Shown here: positions 55,598 through 64,000 of the stretch, one piece after another
How positions within the stretch are numbered: position 1 is the stretch's first letter
Layout: each line of letters opens with the position of its first letter
Assembly: GCA_014621425.1 (NCBI GenBank)
Contig: JAANBB010000066.1
Location: forward strand, 62,001-126,000
Direction: 5' to 3'
DNA: 64,000 nt
Source of the DNA: Cylindrodendrum hubeiense
Taxonomy: Eukaryota > Ascomycota > Sordariomycetes > Hypocreales > Nectriaceae
Made by a program: the position numbers and the translations under genes
Notes under the pieces: generated by a model
Told to the model about the DNA's origin: nothing
The model's database searches: none
What the model saw: the letters and a program-made list of their open reading frames with translations, nothing else

Positions 55598-56969
55598 TCA
55601 CAGCTCACTCTCCTCCGAGTCAATCATTTTGCTGAGAGGTCCCTTCTTGACCATGATGCTCATGACTTCGTAGAGAACATCAGCTGCTGCCATGGTGGTG
55701 AGCTCGGCATTGGTATCGTAGGCGGGTGCAACCTCCACAATATCAGCAGCAATCAAGTTAAGCTCCTCCAATCCTCGGATGATGGTCCTCAGCTCTCTGG
55801 TCGACCATCCTCCAGTCTCAGGGGTACCGGTGGCGGGCGCAAAGGCAGGATCCAGGGTATCAATGTCGATGGACAGATACACGGGGTTCGTGGTACCGAC
55901 GCGCTTTAGGATCCTCTCAATGATTCCGTCAGTGCCAATGGTATCAATCTCTCGAGCCTCGACAATCTCAAAGCCACAGTAGCCGTCGTTGTCGTAATCA
56001 CTGGGTCCGCTGAGAGTGGTGCGGATACCAGCATGGATGTTGGTGTCATTGGCAAGCAAGCCCTCCATTGCCGCATGGTAGAAGTAAGTGCCGTGGTTGA
56101 TGCTGGCGACATCAGATGGCTCTCCACCGAAAACCTTGGGTCTCCCTACTGGGGTTAGCGAATCTCTCACTGCGGATGGATTGCCTTACAGGTATCCAGA
56201 TGGCTATCGAAATGGATAACCGAAACGGGTCCGTAAGCACGGTTGATTGATCGAAGAAGAGGAAGGGTGATTGTGTGGTCACCACCCAGAGTAATGACAC
56301 GAGGCAGGGTCTTCTCCTTCTTTGCAGGTCCTTTCTTGAAAGCATCAGTCATAGGAGCACGAGACAAGATGCTGTAGTGTCCTTCTTCAATCTGCTTAAG
56401 GGCATAGGTGTTGTCATAGCTGTGTGTGTTAGCATTGCCCAAGACGGCGTTGGAAGTACATACGAAGTGACCGGGATGTCACCACAGTCAAGGACAGTGG
56501 CCCAGCTGTTGAAGGGGTTTACGGCGAGAGGAACATTATACCCTCCACTGGGATCGGTTAGCATTTATAAGGACCTGGAACAAAGTACATACTAAAGATT
56601 CAGTCGTCGAGACCCCTGTCGAATGCCAGAGGGTCCGAATCGAGCACCGGGTCGGTAAGACGTGCCAGTATCGAAGGGGGCGCCTGTGATGTTAGAGGAC
56701 GGACGGACTGAAATATGGTTACCAAACTTACCAATGAACGCAATATCGTATTTGATATCACTATGACTCAAACAAGGAAGGTAAGGCAATCTTGCAAACG
56801 TAGATATACCGGAAAAGACCGAGTCGGCTTGTGTGCCACCATCTCCGGGCAGTGCATTGTACCACAAGGACGGGTGAGGCCCGGAGGAGAACGGCTCCTG
56901 GTCATCGTGTCCTGCGTGAGCTGCAACAACGGCAGCCCAGCCCAAAGCGAGGAAGGTAGTAGGAAACAT
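55598..56969 (-). CDS. Agmatinase-type ureohydrolase with signal peptide, ~396 aa
   Basis: Five exons: 56732-56969, 56593-56683, 56464-56547, 56190-56419 and 55598-56145. The introns are 48, 45, 44 and 44 nt. It hydrolyses agmatine to putrescine and urea with two Mn ions. The family motifs are complete: [26 protein letters not shown] at 182-189, HFDSHLDTW at 207-215, and [19 protein letters not shown] near the end. The N-terminus [19 protein letters not shown] is a signal peptide, as in other fungal agmatinases, so the enzyme may be secretory or vacuolar. The last intron ends CAGTAG; the second AG restores the conserved Trp215, the first would give Leu-Gly instead. Agmatinase rather than arginase is favoured by the motif variants. 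Confidence 0.9.
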
Positions 56970-57725
56970 TGTGCTACTGTGTGCTACTGTGTGCTTGAGT
57001 AACGATCCCAACAGGCGGGATACGAGCCAATATTTATGCTCTTCCCCTCCGGTCAACGCCCGGCATACTCACACGGAGCCCGCATTGCCAAGTCACTACC
57101 TCATCCCCGCCTCACCCTCGCCTCATCCCCCGTTATCAAACGGTCTGGTGTAAGTATCTGGACATCACGTTGAACTTCATCTGCCGGCGCGTAAATGACT
57201 GAAACGAGTTAGCATGCCTCGTCGACAGCAAAACGTCGAGACCCACCCGGAGGCTCGACCTGCATCCCCCACATTGTGGCTAACTTGCCGAAACGAGTTG
57301 GCGGGCGGTGGCAATCGGGTCAATGAGATGCCACCATCAATGCTGCGTCATGGTTTGTTGTCAATGAGCTAATGGCGGGACGCCGCAAGATAACCGGCGG
57401 GGTCCTCCGCGATGCAAGTGGCCGGTTGACCACCACCAGTCCTGCAGTCGATAAGGTGCGTGAGATATTTCTCCCCATCGAGGATGTACTCATTTTTCAC
57501 TTGATGGCATGGTCGTACAAGTTATCCGGTATGTAAATATTCTGCTCGTTTACACGATATTGATCATAGCTGAGCGTTGCACAGTGGATTATAAGCGCCC
57601 CCGTCTAAGACAAATCCACAGCTTAAGTCTTTACTTTTTTTCAAAATTTCCCATCGCTCATTCCTTACACAAATAAATCTCTCACATAATTGTCAGCATC
57701 GCTTACTACTGAGAGAACCTCAAAA
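56970..57725. other. Divergent promoter region, agmatinase/MATE
   Basis: About 755 bases between divergent starts. It holds a CGG-N6-CCG motif at 57398 and a direct repeat GAAACGAGTTRGC at 57201 and 57290. No gene is seen. Confidence 0.55.
57398..57409. promoter_or_regulatory. CGG-N6-CCG motif (Zn2Cys6-type site)
   Basis: An inverted pair of CGG triplets with a 6-base spacer, the spacing used by Ppr1/UaY-type regulators. It lies between the agmatinase and MATE starts, 317 bp from the latter. Confidence 0.4.
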
Positions 57726-59204
57726 ATGACCACCTCACGGTCATTGCGCGCACCGCAGTCGGCGGACGAGACGACGCCGCTGATTGCTCGTTCACCGCCA
57801 ACTCGCCCAGAGTACCTTCAATGGATAACTGAAGGGTGGTTTCTGACAAAAGCGGCTATCCCGGTCATTTTGGCATACATGCTCCAAAACAGTCTGCAGA
57901 CGGTTTCGGTCCTGGTGGTCGGTCGCCTTTCTCCTGAAGCATTGGCCACCGCTGCCTTCTCCTATATGTTTGCAATGGCAACGGCATGGCTCATTGCACT
58001 TGGCGGAACTACCGCTCTCGACACCCTGGCATCGACCAGCTTCACTGCATCAAAAGACAAGCGAGACCTCGGCATTCTCCTCCAAAGAGGCATGTTTGTC
58101 CTGACGGCCTTTTATATGGTCGTTGTTGTCATCTGGTGCTTTTCCGAGCACATCTTCCGAGCTCTCGGGCAGGAGGAATTCATCTGCATCCAAAGCTCCA
58201 AGTTCCTGCAACTCCTTGCCCCCGGTGGCCTGGGCTACATCTGGTTCGAGTGTATGAAAAAATACCTCCAAGCACAAGGCATCTACCGGCCAGGCACCTA
58301 TGCCCTCCTCATCACCTCGCCGCTCAACGCGTTTCTCAACTACCTCTTCATCTATCCCCTAGGCTTCGGTCTATACGGCGCTCCTTTGGCAACCGGTATC
58401 TCCTACTGGCTCTCGTTCTTCCTCTTGGTTGCCTACGCGGCATTCGTTCAAGGAAAAGAGTGCTGGCCTGGTTTTGCGCCGAGACGGGCACTCACACATC
58501 TGAGGCCGTTTGCCAGACTTGCCTTTCTTGGAGTTATCCACGTTGGAACAGAGTGGTGGGCGTTTGAGATTGTGGCTCTTGCTGCTGGTCGTCTTGGAAC
58601 GATTCCTCTTGCTGCCCAATCGGTTGTCATGACTGCGGACCAAATCATCAACACGATTCCGTTTGGACTCGGCGTGGCAGCTTCTGCGCGACTGGGCAAC
58701 TTGCTAGGAGCTCGAGATCCGCTTGGTGCGAGGCGATTAGCTCATTGCGCCGCTATATTGTCTGTATTTTTCGGCACCTTGATTCTCATCATCTTGATGT
58801 CGACCAAAAACGTTATTGGCCGACTGTTCAACGACGACGTGGAGGTCATTGCCCTGGTCGCTCACATCATGCCCTACGTCGCATTGTTCCAGATCGCAGA
58901 CGGGCTGAATGGCAGCTGTGGAGGAGCACTAAGAGGTATGGGACGCCAATGGATTGGCGCCCTCGTAAACTGTGTCAGCTACTACGGTGGCGCTCTTCCT
59001 GCGGGCGTTTACCTTGCTTTTCACGGATGGGGGCTGCCCGGTCTGTGGATGGGACAATGCGTAGCGCTCTCCATTGTCGGTATTCTAGAGTGGATCATTG
59101 TTGGCATGAGTAATTGGGAGACTGAAGTTCGCAGGGCGTCGGACAGGCTGGCAGACGGTGGCATGGGCGAATGCATCGATGACGATGAAGTCGGCGACGT
59201 TTAG
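57726..59204 (+). CDS. MATE-family multidrug/toxin exporter, 492 aa
   Basis: A single exon; the ATG at 57726 (AAAAATGACC) is the first in frame. The protein has ~12 membrane spans in two similar halves. Marks of fungal MATE proteins (yeast Erc1 group) include PVILAYMLQNSLQTVSVLVV at the start, LDTLASTSFTAS, the C-half NTIPFGLGVAASARLGNLLG, and ADGLNGSCGGALRGMGRQ. MATE carriers export organic cations by proton or sodium exchange; the vacuolar or plasma membrane is likely. Next to agmatinase, an exported cationic amine is a natural guess but unproven. The C-terminus is acidic. Confidence 0.93.
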   Translation: MTTSRSLRAPQSADETTPLIARSPPTRPEYLQWITEGWFLTKAAIPVILAYMLQNSLQTVSVLVVGRLSPEALATAAFSYMFAMATAWLIALGGTTALDTLASTSFTASKDKRDLGILLQRGMFVLTAFYMVVVVIWCFSEHIFRALGQEEFICIQSSKFLQLLAPGGLGYIWFECMKKYLQAQGIYRPGTYALLITSPLNAFLNYLFIYPLGFGLYGAPLATGISYWLSFFLLVAYAAFVQGKECWPGFAPRRALTHLRPFARLAFLGVIHVGTEWWAFEIVALAAGRLGTIPLAAQSVVMTADQIINTIPFGLGVAASARLGNLLGARDPLGARRLAHCAAILSVFFGTLILIILMSTKNVIGRLFNDDVEVIALVAHIMPYVALFQIADGLNGSCGGALRGMGRQWIGALVNCVSYYGGALPAGVYLAFHGWGLPGLWMGQCVALSIVGILEWIIVGMSNWETEVRRASDRLADGGMGECIDDDEVGDV

Positions 59205-59789
59205 ACAGATCGTAGATAGACTCAATCCTACCCAATCCCAAAATGGCATCTTTTCCGGATAGGACCGATCATGCAACTAACGAGGAGCGCTGCAGGAGCT
59301 CATTCGCCCCGGCATTGAATCCTGGACGCTATCTTTCGAAACAATGCGACTTCGCCCCACCCCCGTGGCCCGCGATAAGACTGCAAACATGCCCAGGGTT
59401 CCCAGGTGCTCTGATAAGGCTAAAGGGGCTGACTTGGAGTTGACTGATGGTCTCAAGCCCCCAAGGCATTGCCCAATCTGCGTGGTTCTGATAACAAGAG
59501 GCGCCGCGGTGGCACAGAGAGATGGTCCTACACCCCTGATACACATGAACCCCCGCGAACCGGGGAACCTCAGTGACAGGCCACGCAGGTGGTGATTTTT
59601 GTTATCTTTTGGTCATTGTACGACAGCCCCATACATATATAGCTGGGCGCCCACCAAGGACCGAGGATGGCTGCTAGATCGCAAGCTCATCCTCCCCATT
59701 GTTTAATAGTCTTGGAAACAGGCTTTCTGTATCAGCTTTGCCTTTGTGACAATTGACCTTCCTTCAAACACAACAGACTGTTGCCCACA
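59205..59789. other. Intergenic, promoter of the permease gene
   Basis: About 585 bases between two plus-strand genes. A CATACATATATAG stretch at 59630-59642 may serve as a TATA element. No gene is seen. Confidence 0.5.
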
Positions 59790-61516
59790 ATGACTGCACA
59801 TGGGGACGAAAAAGACGCAGAGGCTCTGAAGATGGGAGTCAACGAGGATTCCGCTGTCGTTGGTGAAACTGCTGTTCGAATCAATGCCTCGGGCCACAAG
59901 GACCAGCTGGCTCGACAATATGGACTGGTCGGCCTCACTGGCATTGCAGTCACAGTCAACAACGCCTGGGTAGTTCTGGGTTCTTCCATCTCCATCTCAA
60001 TATGTAAGAACAACCACCTAGTAGCGCTGGGCAGAGCTAACCGTGTTAGTGAACGGCGGTCCTCCAGGAGTCATCTACGGACTAATGGCAGCATTGGCTT
60101 ACTACACCCTCATTGGGTTGAGCTTAGCAGAGGTGAGTTCCCTTTAGCCTGTTACAGACTCGTCTAACAAGATAGCTCGCCTCTTCCTTCCCGACGGCCG
60201 GTGGTGTCTACCACTGGGCCACTCTCGCGGCCGGACCGAAATGGGGACGAATGGCCGGCTTCTTTGCTGGGTGGATCAACTTCTACGGCTGGATGTTTGG
60301 TCTAGCATCGCTAGTCCAAGTATCAGCCAACACGGCCGTGCAGTTGTACGCGACATACACCGACGACTATACACCAGCCGCATGGCACATCTACGTCACA
60401 TACCTCATTGTGCTATGGCTCAGCACCATGGCCATCATCCTCGCAAACCGGCTGATTCCTTACACGCAACACCTCGGCATGATTCTAGTCATCGTCGGCG
60501 GCCTGGTGACAATCATCGTCATCGCAGCCATGCCCAAGAAACACGCATCCAACCACTTCGTCTGGGGCTCGTTCGACGAAAACAACGTTACCGGCTGGAA
60601 CGGCGGCGTCGCATTCATGACCGGAGTCCTGAACGGCGCCTTTACGATCGGAACGCCCGACGCCATTACACACATGGCTGAGGAAATCACCAACCCGAAG
60701 CGAAACCTGCCGAAAGCCATCTTCCTCCAGATCGGACTCGGCGGGCTGTACAGTCTCGCCTTTGCGGTTGTGCTTGGCTACGCCATTTCCGACCTCTCCG
60801 TCCTGCAGAGCGGCGTCAACACGTTCCCGTTGGCTGGCATCTACCGCCAAGCCACTGGCAGCTCAGGCGCCACGTTTGGACTTTTGTTCATCATCTTCAT
60901 GTCGTCTCTCTGCTGCGTCATCGGCACAGTATTGACAAACTCGCGGACGTACTGGGCCCTCGCTCGAGACAAGGCCGTGCCATTCTCTGGCATTTTCGGC
61001 CGAGTCAACGAGTCGCTGAGTTGCCCAGTTGAAGCGACCTTGTTCGTGGCCGTTATTGCCTCCGCTCTCGGTGCCATTCCAATCGGAAGTTCAGTAGGGT
61101 TCAGCAACCTCACTGGATCATTCATCATCATCAGCACCGTCTCATACGCGATCCCCTTTGCGTGCAACATGGCCACCGGCCGAAAATACTTCCCCCCAGG
61201 TCCTTTTCACCTCAAAAACATGGGCTTTATTGTCAACGGGCTCGCTGTTCTCTTCATCATCCTCTTTGACGTATTCTTTTGCTTCCGTAAGTGCTCTTTG
61301 ACCTTCACATGGACATCACTAACCATATCAGCTCTCGCTTTGCCTTTTGATGCGACGACGATGAATTACAATTCCGTCATTCTTTGCGGGATAGTCTTCC
61401 TCACTGGGGTCTGGTGGCTATTACACGCCACCAAACATTACCCAGGTCCAGCGTTCAATGTTACTTATATCCACGACGAGGGAGAGTCAGGCGAGACCGA
61501 GACGGACGGACACTAG
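59790..61516 (+). CDS. APC-superfamily amino acid/GABA/choline-type permease, ~530 aa
   Basis: Exons 59790-60003, 60050-60132, 60176-61286 and 61332-61516. The introns (46, 43, 45 nt) have CTAAC branches and keep phase. The protein has 12 predicted spans. Typical segments: NNAWVVLGSSISISLLNGGP at the first span, AELASSFPTAGGVYHWATL after it, TGVLNGAFTIGTPDAITHMAEEI in the middle, and NPKRNLPKAI. This is the fungal group holding GABA permease (Uga4), choline transporter (Hnm1) and polyamine-linked carriers. Which substrate cannot be told from sequence. With agmatinase and MATE nearby, uptake of GABA or an amine is plausible. Confidence 0.9.
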
Positions 61517-61712
61517 ACCAGTGCTAGAAAATACAAGTAAAATGTTCTCAGCTACACTAACGTGAAATCATCTCTCATTACTCGCTGTACAAAAGGTGAA
61601 CACCAAACTCCAGATCCAACCCATGCTCATGATTCGTGGACACCCAAACGCACCGGCTTACCAACTAATACTCAAACATGTAGTAGTAGCCGAAACAATC
61701 TCGCTGTATCTT

Positions 61713-63974
61713 TTACTCGTACCCCTCTAGATCCCGTAGAGTCATCACCTGTCTAGCACCCATGGGGCCTTGGCCACCATATTTCCTGGCTCCGGCACCG
61801 CCATGGCCAGATGCTTGACCGAGAATTGTCACCAACTCTTTGCCAGTGACACTCAGGTCCTTGCCAGTATATCCCTTCATAGCACACTCCTTAAAGATGT
61901 GCCCAATAAGCCTCTCGCCAAGAGTCTCAACACTGCGGCCGCTGGCCCAACCCTTTTCGTTGATGAGACGATTAAGAAGGGTCATGAGAGATGTGCGGGT
62001 CATGGTATCCATCTCGCGGGTCGACTGGATTGTGATACCGACACGATCGACGACGGCTCGTAGCTGCTCGACACACTGCTCGGCACGCAGAGGTCGGAAT
62101 GTGAATTCGGTGGCGAATCGACTTCGCATACCCTGGTTGCTGCGCAGCAGACGGTCCATGTCGTCCTCGTATCCGGCCAGAACGATGATGAGCTTGCGTG
62201 CGAACTGGGGCTTTGTCACTGCGTCCACAAGCTCGCTCACAGCCTCCTCGGCGAAGGAACCGGCATGGCCTGCAAGTCGGTACGCCTCGTCGATGAAGAG
62301 CACCTTGCCGAGTGCCGACTCTAGCAGGCGCTTCGTCTTGGGACCCGTTTGGCCACAGTACTCGCCGATAAGCTGCGACGCGGAAACTTCGATGACGTCG
62401 GGAGCTGACAGAAGACCCATGTCGTAGAAGATTTGGCCGAGCTTGCGTGCCGTTGTCGTCTTTCCGGTTCCGGGGAGACCCTTGAAGACATACGTAAAAG
62501 GCACGTATGGTCGGGGGTCTACGTTGCGCAGGCGCATGCCTTGAACCATGTACTGGTACGACTCAAACTTGGAAATGATTTCCTCGTAGCCAACGAAGCC
62601 ATCAAACTGGGCGCGCGTGTTGGCGACGGCTCGGGTGAGGCGGTCGTAATCGGCATCGAAATCCTGGGGCTCAATCGGGAACGCGTCGAGGTCGTCGTCG
62701 TCCGACTTCTTCTCTTTGGAAACACGGCGCAATCGAGCCATGATGGCCTTGGAAATGAGGTTGTCCACCTCACCTCCGTTGCCAAAGTTGGGCCGGACAG
62801 CGGCACGCGACAGAACTTCCATCGCCACCTCACGTGCCTTGTCGGTCGCCACGAGCTTCTCCTTGGTGAGCTTGAGATCCAGAATCTTGCTCAGAGCATC
62901 CTCGTCAAAGTTGTCAAAGACAAAAGCAGAATCCAGAGGGAACCTTCGTGCCAGGCCAGGATTGCAGTTGCCGTACATTTCCTTCATCTGATCCGGATAA
63001 CCACAGAGAATGACACAACGATCCTCGCCGGGAGTTCCAGCGACCTCAGCAACAATGGTATCGATGATGCCGCCGCGGAAATCTCCATTCTTGGAGTGGC
63101 TGTTGGAGGTGCGCCCCGGATCCAACATGTGGGCGTCGTCGATGATCAAGACGCTTCCCTTGGCTTCTCGCAAAGCCTCCTTCGTGTTATTCTCCGATCC
63201 TCCTATGTATCGGTCTAGAAGATCAGTCGGGGTTTTGACAAAAACTTCTCCCTTGGACAGAATGCCAAAGTCTGCCAGGATTCTGCCGTAAAGACGGGCA
63301 ACGGTCGTCTTTCCAGTGCCGGGCGCTCCCAGAAACACCCGATTGGCACTGACGTTCAAGGGTTCGTCGCCTCGCATCTCTCGGATGTGGTTCTGGTTGA
63401 CTTGGTTGACAACGGAAAGGATCGACTCCTTGACTCCATCCAGTCCCACTAGTTCCTGCAGCTCCTTCCACGCGGGGCTGTTGTCGGGTCCGAGTGAGGG
63501 CTTGTTGCCGAGCAAGTCCTCCCTGGTCATCTTGTAATCCTCAAGATAATTGCCGTCCTTTCGCGCCAGGCGAAATCTCTCCACCTGTCGCCTGCAGGCT
63601 TCGAGGAATGCTTTGCGGACCGGCCAGATGTTGCCAAACGTCTTTTCGTTGATTCCCTGAGTGATTCGTCGCATCAAAATCTTCATAATGGGGCCATCGT
63701 AGCCACCCTCGACCTCCATCTTCTTGTTGAACCATTTTCGCATCATGCCGTGGAAAACTGTTTGAAGCTCGTCCTTGTTGTAATTGGGCAGTTTCAACAC
63801 CGGGAAGTGATTCGAGACGTGGGCACTGTAGCCAAGTTGATCGGACAAGCCCCAATCCCCGTTGCCTGCGAAAATGATGACAATCTTGCCCGGGAGATCC
63901 AGGGAACGGACGTAAAAGTTCCACAGGTTGCAATCATCGTGATCGAGGAGATGAGCGTGGTCGATAATTGCAAT
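61713..63974 (-). CDS. CbxX/CfqX-type AAA ATPase, C-terminal 753 residues (partial)
   Basis: The gene runs off the right edge: the exon begins at 63974 after an acceptor (CTAAC..CTAG on the minus strand), and its intron starts beyond the window. Three AAA modules are seen. The first is only its Walker B end (IAIIDHAHLLDHDD). The second has GAPGTGKTT and VLIIDDAHML. The third has KGLPGTGKTT and KVLFIDEAYRLAG. The modules share the spoVK/CbbX layout, with IVLAGYEDDM and RSRFATEFTF. A basic, Gly-rich tail (GGAGARKYGGQGP) ends the protein. Bacterial CbbX remodels Rubisco. The fungal multi-module proteins have no settled role; some occur with NFX1-type helicases. Confidence 0.88.
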   Translation of the reverse strand: MAIIDHAHLLDHDDCNLWNFYVRSLDLPGKIVIIFAGNGDWGLSDQLGYSAHVSNHFPVLKLPNYNKDELQTVFHGMMRKWFNKKMEVEGGYDGPIMKILMRRITQGINEKTFGNIWPVRKAFLEACRRQVERFRLARKDGNYLEDYKMTREDLLGNKPSLGPDNSPAWKELQELVGLDGVKESILSVVNQVNQNHIREMRGDEPLNVSANRVFLGAPGTGKTTVARLYGRILADFGILSKGEVFVKTPTDLLDRYIGGSENNTKEALREAKGSVLIIDDAHMLDPGRTSNSHSKNGDFRGGIIDTIVAEVAGTPGEDRCVILCGYPDQMKEMYGNCNPGLARRFPLDSAFVFDNFDEDALSKILDLKLTKEKLVATDKAREVAMEVLSRAAVRPNFGNGGEVDNLISKAIMARLRRVSKEKKSDDDDLDAFPIEPQDFDADYDRLTRAVANTRAQFDGFVGYEEIISKFESYQYMVQGMRLRNVDPRPYVPFTYVFKGLPGTGKTTTARKLGQIFYDMGLLSAPDVIEVSASQLIGEYCGQTGPKTKRLLESALGKVLFIDEAYRLAGHAGSFAEEAVSELVDAVTKPQFARKLIIVLAGYEDDMDRLLRSNQGMRSRFATEFTFRPLRAEQCVEQLRAVVDRVGITIQSTREMDTMTRTSLMTLLNRLINEKGWASGRSVETLGERLIGHIFKECAMKGYTGKDLSVTGKELVTILGQASGHGGAGARKYGGQGPMGARQVMTLRDLEGYE

Positions 63975-64000
63975 CTAGCCAAGTTAGCAGGGATCCGGGA

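Overview
The window is nuclear DNA of a filamentous ascomycete (Pezizomycotina; probably Sordariomycetes, perhaps Hypocreales, by inference only). The reasons are short GT-AG introns of 43-107 nt with CTAAC/CTGAC-like branch sites, two Zn2Cys6 regulators, a NACHT-ankyrin NLR, CorA-like and CHY-finger proteins, a secreted-type agmatinase and a three-module CbxX-type AAA ATPase. I resolved about 26 protein genes, one tRNA-Cys, one short inverted-repeat transposon and several small repeats. Exon joins were read by eye from splice signals and checked for phase. Family names come from motif recognition, not from database searches.

Layout. 1-10.4 kb: a partial gene off the left edge, a CHY zinc-finger (Hot13-like) gene, a 455-aa unknown, tRNA-Cys(GCA), a 286-aa unknown with a Cys/Pro patch, a membrane-anchored protein and an F-box protein. 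11.3-13.8 kb: six small minus-strand genes in tandem. Each encodes a 63-79 aa protein beginning Met-Cys, with the same cysteine framework (Cys2, 11, 14, 27, one near 36-41, then a CxxC), and each has its own TATA-like box. This is the least described and most interesting locus here. 15-23 kb: a 232-aa unknown, a protein kinase fused to a vWA domain, and a CorA-like membrane protein. 23-31 kb: mostly gene-poor, with a coiled-coil protein, a probable decayed gene, and a DEAH-helicase-like protein that lacks Walker A.

31-43 kb: an SRPK-like kinase; an MFS efflux pump convergent with a Zn2Cys6 regulator (a classic transporter/regulator pair); an RGG-rich protein; a possibly myristoylated protein. 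43-50 kb: one intronless 2068-codon NACHT-ankyrin NLR gene, then a 288-bp element with terminal inverted repeats and a perfect 8-bp target-site duplication. 50-64 kb: a glycosylated multi-pass membrane protein, then a run that could act together in polyamine/amine metabolism: Zn2Cys6 regulator, agmatinase (agmatine to putrescine plus urea), divergent MATE exporter and an APC-type permease. The window ends inside a CbxX/CfqX AAA ATPase gene.

The genes between these blocks do not form one obvious pathway. The region reads as accessory fungal sequence rich in signalling and recognition-type proteins (kinase-vWA, CorA-like, SRPK-like, NLR).
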